64,000 bases of DNA, taken from assembly GCA_963682055.1 (NCBI GenBank), contig OY821751.1:3720001-3784000 (forward strand), read 5' to 3'. This document shows, piece after piece, positions 1 through 12,200 of this stretch. Every line of letters starts with the position of its first letter. Position 1 is the stretch's first letter. Under the pieces are notes generated by a model. That model was not told the DNA's origin, did not search any database, and worked only from the letters and a program-made list of their open reading frames with translations. The position numbers and the translations under genes are program-made. The stretch is from Primula veris (lineage: Eukaryota; Streptophyta; Magnoliopsida; Ericales; Primulaceae).

Positions 1-373
1 CGGTAGCTAGGTAAACAAAGCTATGTTGATTTGTATATATCAGCAGTTGCTTTAGGATTATTGGTGTTACAAATAAAATTAAGCTTTGTTTAAAAAAAAA
101 AAAAAAAAAAAAACTAAGCTGTTGGCTTAATTATTTTTTATAAACAATAGAACCATTGTAAGTCACATTGAAGAAAGAAAAAAAAATGAAAAAAAATAAA
201 TAGAACTATTGTATTATATATTACTAGTAGTAATTCACATTGAAGTAAACAAAGTTATGTGGGTAATGTACTTTTATATAAGACTGTACACGTGGCGAGT
301 TGTGATTGGCTGAGAGTTTGGTAGGTGTATCAGTTTGTCGGCAACTAAAGCACTCGTGTGTGTTTGTATTCCC

Positions 374-409
<36 letters not shown>

Positions 410-2343
410 GGTAATAGTTGTCTTCGCGTTGTATGTACGATACATAGTGACATAGATATGATCCCGACAAATAAATTTAATATTTTTTTTAAAATTTAAA
501 TATCGAATGATTAAATATAATTAATTAACAATCGTATATAAAGCGTAATATAATGTTTTACTCTTATTAAAAAATACACAACGATTTTGTTTGGAATATA
601 AATGTGTGAAAAATAACATTTTTTAAGTTATTTATGTATTTGAATTGAGTGATGGCATTTAATATTAATTACAATATTAGAATTGAGGTATTTTTGGAAA
701 ATTTGAACAAAATTGGACAATCTCAAAATGTTTGAATTGATTTATATTAATAGTATGATATTTATATTTTATTTTTAAAAAGAACACCTTTTTATTTTGA
801 TTGTGGTATCTAACGCAAAAATCGGGGGACTATATAATTACTTTCAATTTTTTTTTTTTACTCTATCCGTTTTTAATTAATTGTATTTTACGAAATTACG
901 TGTAATTTTGACCGGATTATAACATGTATTAAAATTGTCGAAATAAAAAAATTTAAAACTAAATCATATAATTTAAATTTTGAACTATATGATTAACTTT
1001 TAAAAATTTTCATTTCGATAATTTTGATATAAGTTATTGATCGGTTAAAATTACACATAGTTTCGTATTAGACAATTAATTATGAACGGATGAAATACTA
1101 TCTAAAAAAAAGTCATTGTCAATTTTGCAAGTGTTTTACTTTATTATTTAAGTGAATCAATTGCTACTTTTTTTTGAGAAAAATCAATTGTCACTTTGTA
1201 AAAAGGGATTTCTCGATTTTTGCTTGTCCATAGGTCATGATACTATATTCTTTATATTTTTTTCAGAACTAGGAGTAAGAGATTAAAATTTAATATTCAT
1301 CCCTTATTTTAGTTCATTGTTCTTTTTATTTTTATGGATTTATAATAAGTTTTTGAATATTGAAGATGGACGTGTTTTATTATTCAAGTTTTTTGTTTGT
1401 AAATTAATTTAACGTAGAAATGACTAATCTAATTCTATGTGTAGTTTGAAAATACTTATTTAATCATGGTAAACAAATTAAGAACAACATATAAAAGAGA
1501 AGGTATACAGTTTTAACTGTTTGATTGTTAACCGATAAAGTATAACACTTGCCATACATAAGTATTGTTTGCCATCAACTTTTGAATGTCATGATCAAAG
1601 CAATTGTTGTTGTTTATAACTCTCATCTTTTTGGAAAGTTGAAAGGATGCTAAGAAAGAAGAAAGGAAGAGTTTAAGGCCTTTTGTTGCGGGATTACTAA
1701 TCCCGATATTAACAATCCGATAGTGTTATGAATGATATTTGAAAAGAAGACTGGATAAATAATATATCCGGGATTGTATTATTTCTAATATCACATCATG
1801 GTATTGAAAATGTTCATTTTTGCCATCATTTCTAGTCCGGAGTCTAAAGTTTTATCAAACATATCATTTATGTGATTCACGAAATTAGTAGTCTAATCCT
1901 GAAATAGTAATAATACAACCAAACGAGGTCTAAGAGAGGAGGGAAAGGTCCATCTCAACTCTCACTTATGAAAAGTTACTTCGTCCGTTTAACATTATAC
2001 ATTCATATCTCATTTGAGTGATTTTCACTTTATAAGTTCTTTTTTTATAAATTGAAACAATTTATTAGATTATGTTATCAGAGGTCCCAACACCAAACAT
2101 TGCCCAAGGCTCGAAATTTGATGGACTTGTACTTAGACTGCTTCCGAATGTTATACTTTAGTGAAATAATGTAGTAATTGCCGAACTTGGAAAATATGTG
2201 TACAAGTACCATAAATATGATGTAATCTTAAATTACATGATTTTCCGTAATAAACGTATGAGAGGGAAAGAATAATTTCTTTCATTTTTATTGATGGCGT
2301 GTAAGTGACATGAAAAAACATGATGAAATGATTTTGATGGAAA
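1..2343. other. Intergenic AT-rich DNA, no gene seen
   Basis: No open reading frame here resembles a protein I recognise. The stretch contains a poly(A) run near 90-113, an (AT)n microsatellite at about 379-408 and a fold-back MITE at 859-1099 (listed separately). The rest is unique-looking AT-rich DNA. Confidence 0.6.
859..1099. mobile_element. Fold-back MITE (Stowaway-like ends)
   Basis: The two halves are imperfect inverted complements: the left half reads from TACTCTATCCGT and the right half ends with the complementary ACGGATGAAATACTA. The centre is AT-rich and there is no coding capacity. Relatives with the same layout and the shared ACGAAACTACG-type inner motif are at 13594-13828, 15742-15991 and 23765-24000. 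The TACTCCCT...-like terminus is typical of Stowaway-type MITEs; that superfamily assignment is inference. Confidence 0.55.
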
Positions 2344-2351
2344 TGTATGAG

Positions 2352-2637
2352 TTGGACTGCCAAAAACCGGACGAATCGATAACCGAACCGAAAAATACTG
2401 AAACATCGAAACTTTTTTGGGTCGGTTTCGGTTTATAATAAAACTAAACCTAAAAAGACCAAAAAAGATCGAAAAACCAAAAATAAAACCGAAAAATAAC
2501 CGAAATCAGACCGAAAAAAACCGGTCCGATTCGACCCAAAAAATAAAAAGATCAAAACAAAAAAAAATCGAACTGCAAAATCTGTTCGATTTTGGTTTTA
2601 CCAAAAACCAAATCGAACTGAACCGAACCTACTCCTA
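2352..2637. mobile_element. hAT-like MITE built of CCGAA/AACCGA repeats
   Basis: The interior is a degenerate run of AACCGAACCGAAAAA-type repeats, which translate as meaningless F/R/K/N-rich peptides. It is flanked by a perfect direct repeat, TGTATGAG (2344-2351 and 2638-2645), the 8-bp target duplication expected of hAT elements. Termini (TTGGACTGCC and, on the other strand, TAGGAGTAGG) are decayed relative to the better copies at 36607 and 41969, which begin TAGGGCTGGG. Confidence 0.65.
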
Positions 2638-2645
2638 TGTATGAG

Positions 2646-5180
2646 AATAAGATGACTTAATTGTTATTATAATTTTTTTAAGATTAAGGAGAAGTGCATT
2701 CGATATGTATGGTCAATTAACATCAATACTCATAGGCCTAGTTTGGTACGATGGGATTAGAGTGAGACTATAGTAGTATGTATTAGAAATATTGTCGGGC
2801 ACACAAATACCGCGTTTGATACGAAAAGTGAAGGCGGTACTATTAGTAACATGTGATTAGAAATGACGAGAAATTGAGGTATTTTGAGTAATAAGGGGGT
2901 GTAATATTGAAAAATGGGTGTATTTGAAGTAAAATGGGTGTTGTATATATATATTAAAATCATATGTATATGTATTTTGTAAGTTTATTTATTATAGATA
3001 TAAATGTAAAATTGTAAAATAGTCAAACCCCAATAAAAAACAAACGAACACTTCATTGATATTTCATGTATGTACTATTAATAACATATTCATTTGTTAT
3101 CCCGCCATAATCCGAATATATTGCTAGTCTCATTGCTACTAATAACGTAACCAAACGAGTTCGTATTGTATGTAGATTTTCTAGCTATTAAAGATATGAT
3201 TCTCAACTTAGAATTTAGATATGTAAATAAATAAATTTATAAGCATTTACTTACAATCAGTAGTTGAAGTAATTGGCTTTAGAGGAGCACAATGGAGAAT
3301 GGACAATCGAAAGAAATATAAACTAAAATCAAGGGATTGAAATATGGTTATTGTTGATCTTAGAACAAGCTAACATAATATACAAATGCGCCCAAAAAAA
3401 TTGAAGCAAAACACGTGCCTAAAAAATATTGAAACTTACTTGCAAAACAACTCAATTAATTAGAGACACCAAACACTACTTACTTAACACCCAAATGAAT
3501 ACCAAATACCATGTTTTTTATTAGTAACACTTTGGGTGGTATGGTATACTTATAACTTATCAATGTTCTAAAAAAAAAACGAATTAGTCGGCCGACTAGT
3601 CATTAGTCGTCCACTGGACGACTCGTTTAATGCTAGTTTGTCTGATTTTGACAAAACTATAACTTTGGTCGGTGGCGTTAGGCTTTTCAACAATGATATT
3701 ATAATGGATTGACAATAAACAATGAACACTTCTTGATCTTTATTCTTATTCGGCAATTGTCATTGTTCGGACTACAATTCTATTACTATATTTATGCTCG
3801 GATTCGCTGTTTGATCCCGAACGTGATCTTTCTCTTCTCTTCGGTGCTCGTTTCTCTGCCTTGCTCGGTTAGGCTTTTGATGTGATACGTTCTGACAAGT
3901 TTTTATCTTTTCTCTCATTCTCTCTATATTTTTGAGGTATATTTTCTGGTCATTCTTTTAGGGGATACTTGGCTATTTATAGGCAATTATGCCTCTAGGA
4001 TGCTGACAAATGTCTCCATCTCATGAGATTTTTCAGACATGAGTTCCTAATTAAGTGGGCTTGGGCTTTTATTGATATCCACTCTTATTCTCAAAGAAAA
4101 GCATGGGATAACCCATTTAAACATTAGATACCCCTATATGATGGGTGGATTAATTCGTACCCGAATAGATATATTCGGGTCCAATTTTTATGTTCTATCA
4201 GATTTAGTTGTTGGGGGAAATCAACGTTGGTCAACAAAACCCGATTAGTCGAGGTAAAGTGATTATAAGTCATCGAATAATCGCCAATTAGTCGTTCAAC
4301 TTAGCTTAGTCGTTCACTTAGAAAAAGATAAGTGGTTCATTTATTTCTAATCTCTTTTTATTCTGACTTTGTAGTTTAATTGAAGTACATGAGTAATATT
4401 AATTAATATATGGATACTACTACTACTACTACTAGTGAGTATCTGACAATCAATCAAAAGTATTATTTACCGTAGTCGCTAATTAGTCGGCTAGTCGGAG
4501 GTAAAACATTCGGAAACACGGCTAGCAACTTTTATAACCTTAACACTTATACGAGGGACCAATAAATGATGCGTCAAACTATATATATTATTACCTATAT
4601 ACTAACAAATTTAATATGATAAAAAAATAACGCAATGGTTTGGTTTTTATATAGGTGTATGCTCATTTAGTAGTAGTTTTTTTTTCAAAAATAAGTAAAA
4701 TAAAATCGTTTGATCGGTATGCAAAATCTAAGTAGTAGATATAAATATTACTAGTGAACAGAGTTGTTATAATTTATAAGAGAATCGTAACATAGGGATC
4801 TATGAATAATATAGTAATATAGTACTAATAACAAGACAACAACTGAAATAATAGATGTACTTATATCACCTAATACATTGTCAACTTATGAGTTGCAGAG
4901 TATCCAAAGTACATTATATTAATAAATAATAAATGTACATTGTTTGTAACAAAAATAAATAAATTTGTACAATGCACTTAGATGCCATTGGACTTAAAAA
5001 CACTTCACTAGACAACAGCTGAATGAATATAAATCACCTAACATATTCACTGTTTTTGGTCTTGGGATTTAAAAATGAAATTTCAGTTATTAGGCTTAAT
5101 TGATCTAATTAGTCCCATTAAATAACCGCTACGAGTCGATGACATTTCTAATCTAAAAAATTGTCTCCAAAGAGTTTCGT
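2646..5180. other. Intergenic DNA with decayed repeats
   Basis: No gene is recognised. Between about 3575 and 4520 ATTAGTCG-type motifs, several palindromic (such as AGTCGGCCGACT), occur at both edges of a less AT-rich insert. A short (CTA)n run lies near 4415-4432. The remainder is plain AT-rich sequence. Confidence 0.5.
3575..4520. mobile_element. Possible nested element: ATTAGTCG repeats split by LTR-like insert
   Basis: ATTAGTCG-rich sequence at 3580-3640 resumes at about 4238-4330 and 4470-4505. The intervening 3640-4230 segment differs in composition and carries, on the minus strand, a good TATA box (CTATAAATAG, about 3973-3982), as a solo LTR would. I could not define clean TG...CA ends or a target-site duplication, so this is only a suggestion. 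Confidence 0.3.
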
Positions 5181-5181
5181 T

Positions 5182-5395
5182 AGCAAAGCGTCTCAATGTG
5201 CCCGGGATTACTTAGCAAAATGCCTATTTCTCAATTATTTAGCCAAAAGTATGTTGTGTTCGAATAAACCAATTTGTTCGTAAACAGTTAGCAAAGCGTC
5301 TCAATGTGCCCGGGATTACTTAGCAAAATGCCTATTTCTCAATTATTTAGCCAAATGTATGCTGTGTTCGAATACACCGATTTGTTCGTAAACAA
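5182..5395. repeat. Two-copy tandem repeat, unit about 107 bp
   Basis: The segment starting at 5182 (AGCAAAGCGTCTCAATGTGC) recurs at 5289 with only a few substitutions, giving two head-to-tail copies. There is no coding sense. A recent local duplication or a fragment of a satellite-like repeat are both possible. Confidence 0.75.
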
Positions 5396-6238
5396 TTTGT
5401 GTAAACGCATATATCAAAACAAAACTGAAAAAATAAAAGAATGTGAAGAGAGAGAAATCTTAAACAAAGTACTCATGTCATCAAAATTTAATTGCCAATG
5501 ACTAATATGCACACATATTAGTATATTTTGAAAATAACTTAAAAATAATGACCGTGTACCAAGTCTTAAATTGAACCTAATATTAGTATTTTTATTTTTT
5601 TACCATATAGTGGCAACTGGCAAACCAAATTATAGAAATTACATCATATAAGGGCAGTGTTACTTTTTCAATAAATATGTACAATATATGTCTCTTACAA
5701 AATCCTATATTTTAAATGGCATTCTGCTTGTAATGAACCTACTATTTACGAACAACCCTTAAAGGGTTCGGTTTAGATAGGTCCTAGTTTCAACAAAAAA
5801 GAAACTGAACATGAACGAGCTTTGCAAGCAAACAAATCGAACACGAACAGAAACACTCTTTTATTTTCCATCATTGCAGCCAGCACTACATACAACTGTG
5901 ATTATTTCTGTTTAATCGAGTAATAACAGTATAATTCTATAGGCGCATACGTTTCAAGAGAAAAAAATACTAACAGGTAAAAGAGATGAATGAGTCTGTC
6001 AAAATTTAGAAAGAAAACATGGAAACTGTAAATTTGTTTAATAACTTCTCATAAGCAGTACTATAAATCCCAAATTATTTACCAGTATAGGAGTTCATAT
6101 ATGCTGTAAACCGACATATACACGTATACCCACCACAATGACCTATGTATAATTTTACAAAAGAATCGGTACCTAAAAACATCTTAAACCTCATGCCCTG
6201 GCTAATTGGCCAACTTCCGTAATTGCTCGCCCATGAAA
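5396..6238. other. 3' flank of the aspartic protease gene
   Basis: AT-rich sequence downstream of the minus-strand protease stop codon. It should contain that gene's 3' UTR and polyadenylation region. No other gene is seen. Confidence 0.5.
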
Positions 6239-9200
6239 TTATTCATATCGAAAGAAATTAATGAAGAGAGAAAGCAAGCCCATAAAAAGTGTAAAAATGT
6301 AAGGATTTAAGAGTAGTGAACTATTTGACGGAGGTGGCGATTTGGCACTCGTCGGGCTCGGTTCACTTGGGTCCAACGATGCAGGAGGAGGAGCCGAACG
6401 AGGCTTGCTTGGGCTGATTGGTAAAAGGCTTGAAGCTTTAGTGTCATAGCCTGGAATAACAAGATAACATCTCTCATTTATGGTCGAGTGCAAATGTTTT
6501 AAAATAAGTGCTTTTTATAGAGAGGTACTCACAATCAGATGCCTCCCAGCCCAAAACCATATTTTCACGATTGAAAACGATGTTATAGCCCGTCATGAAG
6601 TTTTCTGGATAAGAATTTTTGGGGAAGTAAAAAATCAAATATAGAAGCATATTTTTTTTTTTATAGCAAATACCACGAGCTTTAAAAATAGGAAGCATGT
6701 TAATGCAAATACTTACGTCCAATGATGTCGATATCCTCACTTTTGACAAGAGCTAAGCAATAAAAGTCCGATCCATTCTGGGAAATATTAAAACAGAATT
6801 AAAAGAATATTGAATCATGTTTCCACACAAAGGTTAGTAAACAAAGTAGTAAGCAAACAAGACTAAAGACATGTTTGGTAAGTTGATAGAACTTAGAAGT
6901 ATACTATTACCTCATTTTACGTATTAAGTATATACTTTCTTTTAAAGAAAAGTAGAAAACATATACTTTCAGAATGCAACCAATTTGGCATCTTTTCTAA
7001 AAAAAGTGTAGTGTTTTGAACTACTTTACACCGTCATTACTACTTTTCACTACTCCAGATGCTAAAAAAATCATTTTTTCAACGCTTCAATATAATAATT
7101 AAAGGCATTCTCTTCATCCTTGACCAAAAATTAAACAATTAAAATTATAAGATTCAACCAAACAAGTCCTAAGTACAGAGGAAGAGTGGAAATAACCTCA
7201 TCAGAAACCACGACAACCGGATCTGTAACATTAAACTCTTTGCCACCTTGCATAGTTAAAACCACTGATGGAGTCTCTTGTTTAGCACTGCATGTGCAAG
7301 AATATCAAACTATATATTGTCTGCAAAAAGCTTGCTGAAATGAGGTGTATCATAATTTTCCAGACTAAACTTGCCTTAAATCATAGCAATACTCAAAAGG
7401 AATGCCAGAATCAGCTGGATGCCTCTTCTCTTGGACTTGGGAAGTGAACTGCAAGATCGTCAACTCGATTACACTACATATGTAGTAAAAATTTGGGTTG
7501 GTATAAACTTTTACATTAACTTAATTATCAAGTTTTCGAGTTTCTAAATCAACCTATAAAAGTTAGTCATTACAATCTTAACCTAACTTTTTTTTTCCTG
7601 CTATTTTTACTTACCTATGTGAAAAGATTCATATTTTGGAGAAAACATGATAGAACATTACACAAACATACAAACAATATATGCCAAAATAGTACTATGA
7701 AATATCTGGTTTCTTAACTGATCAGTACCTCCAACCTATGATATTTTTCAATTTTGGTACAGAAAACTCCTAAAATAGCCAAGAAATGTAATTTTAGTGT
7801 TCTGGATAATTTTTCTAGGTTAGTGAAGAAAATAGAAAGCAGATGATACGTTCAAGTACAAAACCGACGTTAGTCCTACGAGTTCATCATCAGATAACTT
7901 ACACTTTCAGCAATCTTTGTATAAGCTGGGTCATTTAAGTATGTGAAAGAGGTTCCGGTGTCGAAAATTGCAGTAAATCTATCATCAGTGATGTTATCTC
8001 CAACGGTAATTTTTGTCACACTAACGTTATAAGTTGGACTGTCGGACAATATTACGACAGAAAAAGAAGAAGTCAGAACAAGGATATCAATTTGGTCTTT
8101 ACAAACAAACAAGATACTAGCAAAATGCAAATTTGATTGTCTAACATACTGTCGTTGTTTAAAATTGAACGGTGTTTCACTTTGCCCTGAGCTGCCATTA
8201 TCTCCAAAACTGATTCTTCCAGTCCCATCATCTCCAAAACACATAGAAAAAGAATTTGTTGCTAAATCCTTACTTGCTAAAATGCTAGGAATAGATACAT
8301 TATCCATGCCGAGTCCAATCAGACCATTTGGAGCAGCACTTTTTAAAAAAGAACCAGTTTCAACCATGCCACAACTGCAATAAAGGTTCATAAAAAATAC
8401 ATTATAATGACCAGTAGCATCAAAACTTTCTGTACTCTGATGTTTTCAAACGCAAAAGTGTTTTTGGAAGAGTTTCACAAAACATAAGCAATGACGCACA
8501 ATGTGTCTTCTACAAAGTTAAAAATATCTATACAAGTAAATATTAAGAGTCCATCCAGTCCCACCAAAAGGCCTTATAAGAAGGAGAGGATATATAACAT
8601 AGTAGGACTGATAACCAAACGTGGGATTTATATTCAAGAGTAAAGAAAGCTAAAAAGACATTTCATAATTTATACTCACAGAACTCAGTAAAACAATCAG
8701 ATTTAAATTGAAACCCAGGGTTTGTAGTCAAAATTCAGATAGAAACTCAATTGGTTATGAACATAAGAAAGATGATAGTTTCGTAATTTATGGAAAATAA
8801 TTATATGCATGCACTTTCTGATTAATGGCGGAGCTTAAGCCATTTAAGCTTTGGAGCACAAACAGAGTTACTCAAAGCGGTTAACGCGTAAGCTTAGAGT
8901 TTTTTGAGTTTTCCAGCAAAATGCCAAAACGTACAATTTTTTAATTTTTAAGAAAATAAACACCAAGCTTTAAAGGGCTGTACGACGTTTTATTTTTAAT
9001 TTCTGACAGCTTCATTTATCTGGCTAAGAAGATTCTATTTTCCAAAGGTAGAGCAGAATAAATACATACCCAAATGTAATCCTGGCATTAACTGCTTTTT
9101 CTTTGTTGTCATTTGTAATCAAATGTAGCGTATCCTCTACCAAGAGCCCAGAGGATGAAGTTCCACCAGAGAGATAGTTAACCTCATAGGCACAAGTATT

Positions 9201-12200
9201 ATACAAGCATTGATTTTGTTGTGTACAGAAGCTACTATTGCAGGAAACCATCTCACTTGTTGATGACGTGCTGGGACTATAAATATTGAAGTAAAATTCC
9301 TGATGTGCAAAAGGATAATAGAAATTAATAGTCAGTAACCACCCCATGTAAAAAATCAAAGACATATCTATCACATAGCCAATGAGGCAAATGCAATGTT
9401 GTTGTTACGCTATTTTTTAATGCGCATCTTGTATTTTTACTGAAAGCACTAACTAACAATAAGGATATCAACTTTTGCATCCATTTCTTTTTCTGGCAAG
9501 TATAAAGTATTCATCTATTACAGGATTAATAAACATTAGAATTTTGAAGGTTTAAGAGAACCAAAATTCAGGTAGCTCGCACAGAACTTAACTTAAAACA
9601 CAATTGTACTCTATATTAGGCATTAACATGCGTAAAAGTTCTTAAGATAATGGAAGAAATTTACTGTTAAATTTTAAGAAATACGCTCAAACTGGAATTT
9701 GATTTACTACTTTTAAACACATCTACTATTGCATCTGTCACATATGCACAACTTATCAAGCAACGAAGAGATGCAAACTAGACCCATTTTAGTTTTAAAA
9801 CAAGAACTTTCAGCTTTCACAACGATTAACCACATTGAAATGTCTCCCGACCCACTGTAACTGACAAAAGTGGGTGTATTTAATTTAACAGCTTATAAAT
9901 CTATATCGTTGATGAATGCTTTTCAAAGTAAGAAGGAAAGATGAAGCAATGGAGGCAAAAGACTTACTTTTCCAGATTTTGTTTTGTATTTTTGCACACA
10001 GCTGATGCAATCGCATGGTAACCAAAAGAGGTCGCTTCCGGTATCAAGACCCACAAGAAATGATAAGCTCGGTGTCCCCACAGAGACATTGGCATAATGT
10101 AAGCTGAATGGCGAGAAAGCTTAATTACTTATCAATAAAAACAATTAAAAATAAATGTTGAACAAATAAAAGAAGCCAGAATAGACATCAATTAAGGTGA
10201 GAACAATCTCTAGGGCATCAAATAATATCTTCTTTCTGGCCACTGAACCATATTTAGAAGCACAAATGGCAAAAATTATAATGCTACAAAACTTATCATA
10301 TTAGAAAATAAGAGATAGCTCATCACACCAGTATAATATAGCAAAATACGCTGCTACGAATAGCTAACTTTCAATTCTTGAAATGTAAACCAACTGTACA
10401 TGATTCTTGTTAAACAGAATACAAGAAAAAGAAGAGCAATAACAATCACCTTCTTGTTCAGTTTGCATACGTAAGCAGCATAAATTAAACAAAATCTAAA
10501 TCATGCAGCAAGAAACAAGTGAACTTATAGAAAGAAAAACAATTTGCATAACTATTTTTAAAATTTGAAAGACCAAATTGAAGAATCAAACCAACCTTTT
10601 GGGTTCCAAGAATATAGTCAAACAGAGTCATGAGTCATATGATGGTGCATCGACTTGCCAAATAATTATCACAACAGAAGGAACCACGCCATTTGGTTGA
10701 GGGAACAAATTAAATGAAAAAATCTTATATTGGCCTAGATCTCAATTTTAATCATTGCTGCTTTTCCCTCAGAGGCTCAGAACTAATCAATATAAATAAC
10801 AATTCGCCTATATCATTTCATTTCTTTTTGCCACAGTCAGAGGTAAAGCTTCTTAAATCATTTCTCAGGTCTTTCAATTTCAATATTTGAGTTTTTGCTC
10901 CAGTACCCAAATCATACAGATGTCTTGATATACTTGTTCATTTTAGTGCTTGAAGTTTGAAATAATGTAGGAATTGAGTGTTTCAGTTCTTGGTCATCAA
11001 CCGTCTTAAATCCATAATCGAAATTTTTGTATGTACACGGTTATGACTGCTTATTGAGCTGTAACTGAGATAATAACCAAACTTAAAAGTAAAAGTATGA
11101 TAATAACCATACCATCCTAGAGAGCTCAAGAGATAAATTTCGTTACCAGTAAAACCCAAAAAGACTTTAGCTTTAATCAAGAAAATAAAGTTACCACTTA
11201 AAGTAAAAATGTGAAAAAATTAAACACAGCCAAACCTACTTAAAATCCCCTCTGATCATTTCTTAACATTAGAAACTTCATGGAAAAACAAGAAAGAAAA
11301 AATAAACAAGCAATTCAATAAGAAAATAAAAACATCATTAAATTATGAAACCAAAAAAAAAAACATTAACCATACAATCATAGAGATCCCAATGGATACA
11401 TTTCATTTCCTTCTCAGGAAAAAGAGCCAAAAAGGCTAGAACTTTAATTAAGAAATTAAGTTACCACTTTAGCAATAAGGTGAAAAGTTAAGCTAGAAGC
11501 AACAATCCTAGAGAGCTCAACCGATACGTTTCGTTCCCAGGAAAAATCCCAGATCAGAATGCTCCACGCTGGAATTTTCAACCAGCTTCTGTAACGGACC
11601 CGGATAAGGAGACGAGAGAGGGAGAAGGGTTGGGAAAGTGAAGTCGGTTAATAAGTTTGTATTTAATTGTCAGTTTTTAGATGAGTTAGTAGTTAAGTGC
11701 AAAGTTAAGAAAACACAGACTAGTTTGCAGTTTAAAAGAAGTGGAGTTTGTTTCCCCACTTTATTTCTTTATATAATCAGCATAGTATCAGCCTTAGGGG
11801 GAAAAAAGAGAAGAAGAATATGTTTACTTTTATCCTTTAATTCCTGCACTTATTTTCAGCTTATTTTCTTGTAATCGTTACTCTTTATCAATATAAACCC
11901 AGAAAATTTGTCCCAAAAAAAATTGTGTTCTTGCTTGTTATTGTCCATTTGTGTTTTGCTTAGTTTGAATCTTAATCGTTCATAACAGTAGTAAAAAGTA
12001 TACTTTTCCTATGTTGACAAAATATATTTAAAAATACGGGTTCATCTATCTAGGAACTTCGAGTTTTTTCAGAATAAGAAACCAGAAAGACTCAAACTTT
12101 AAGCTAAAAGTAACCAGACCAAACTCCAAGCCCCCTCTCTAATCATTTCTTAATATTACCAATTTCATAATAAATAAACAGACTTGAATGATGTAAATTA

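Noticed and set aside
2417..2644. Lys/Asn-rich open frame
   Set aside because: By-product of the CCGAA-repeat MITE at 2352-2637.
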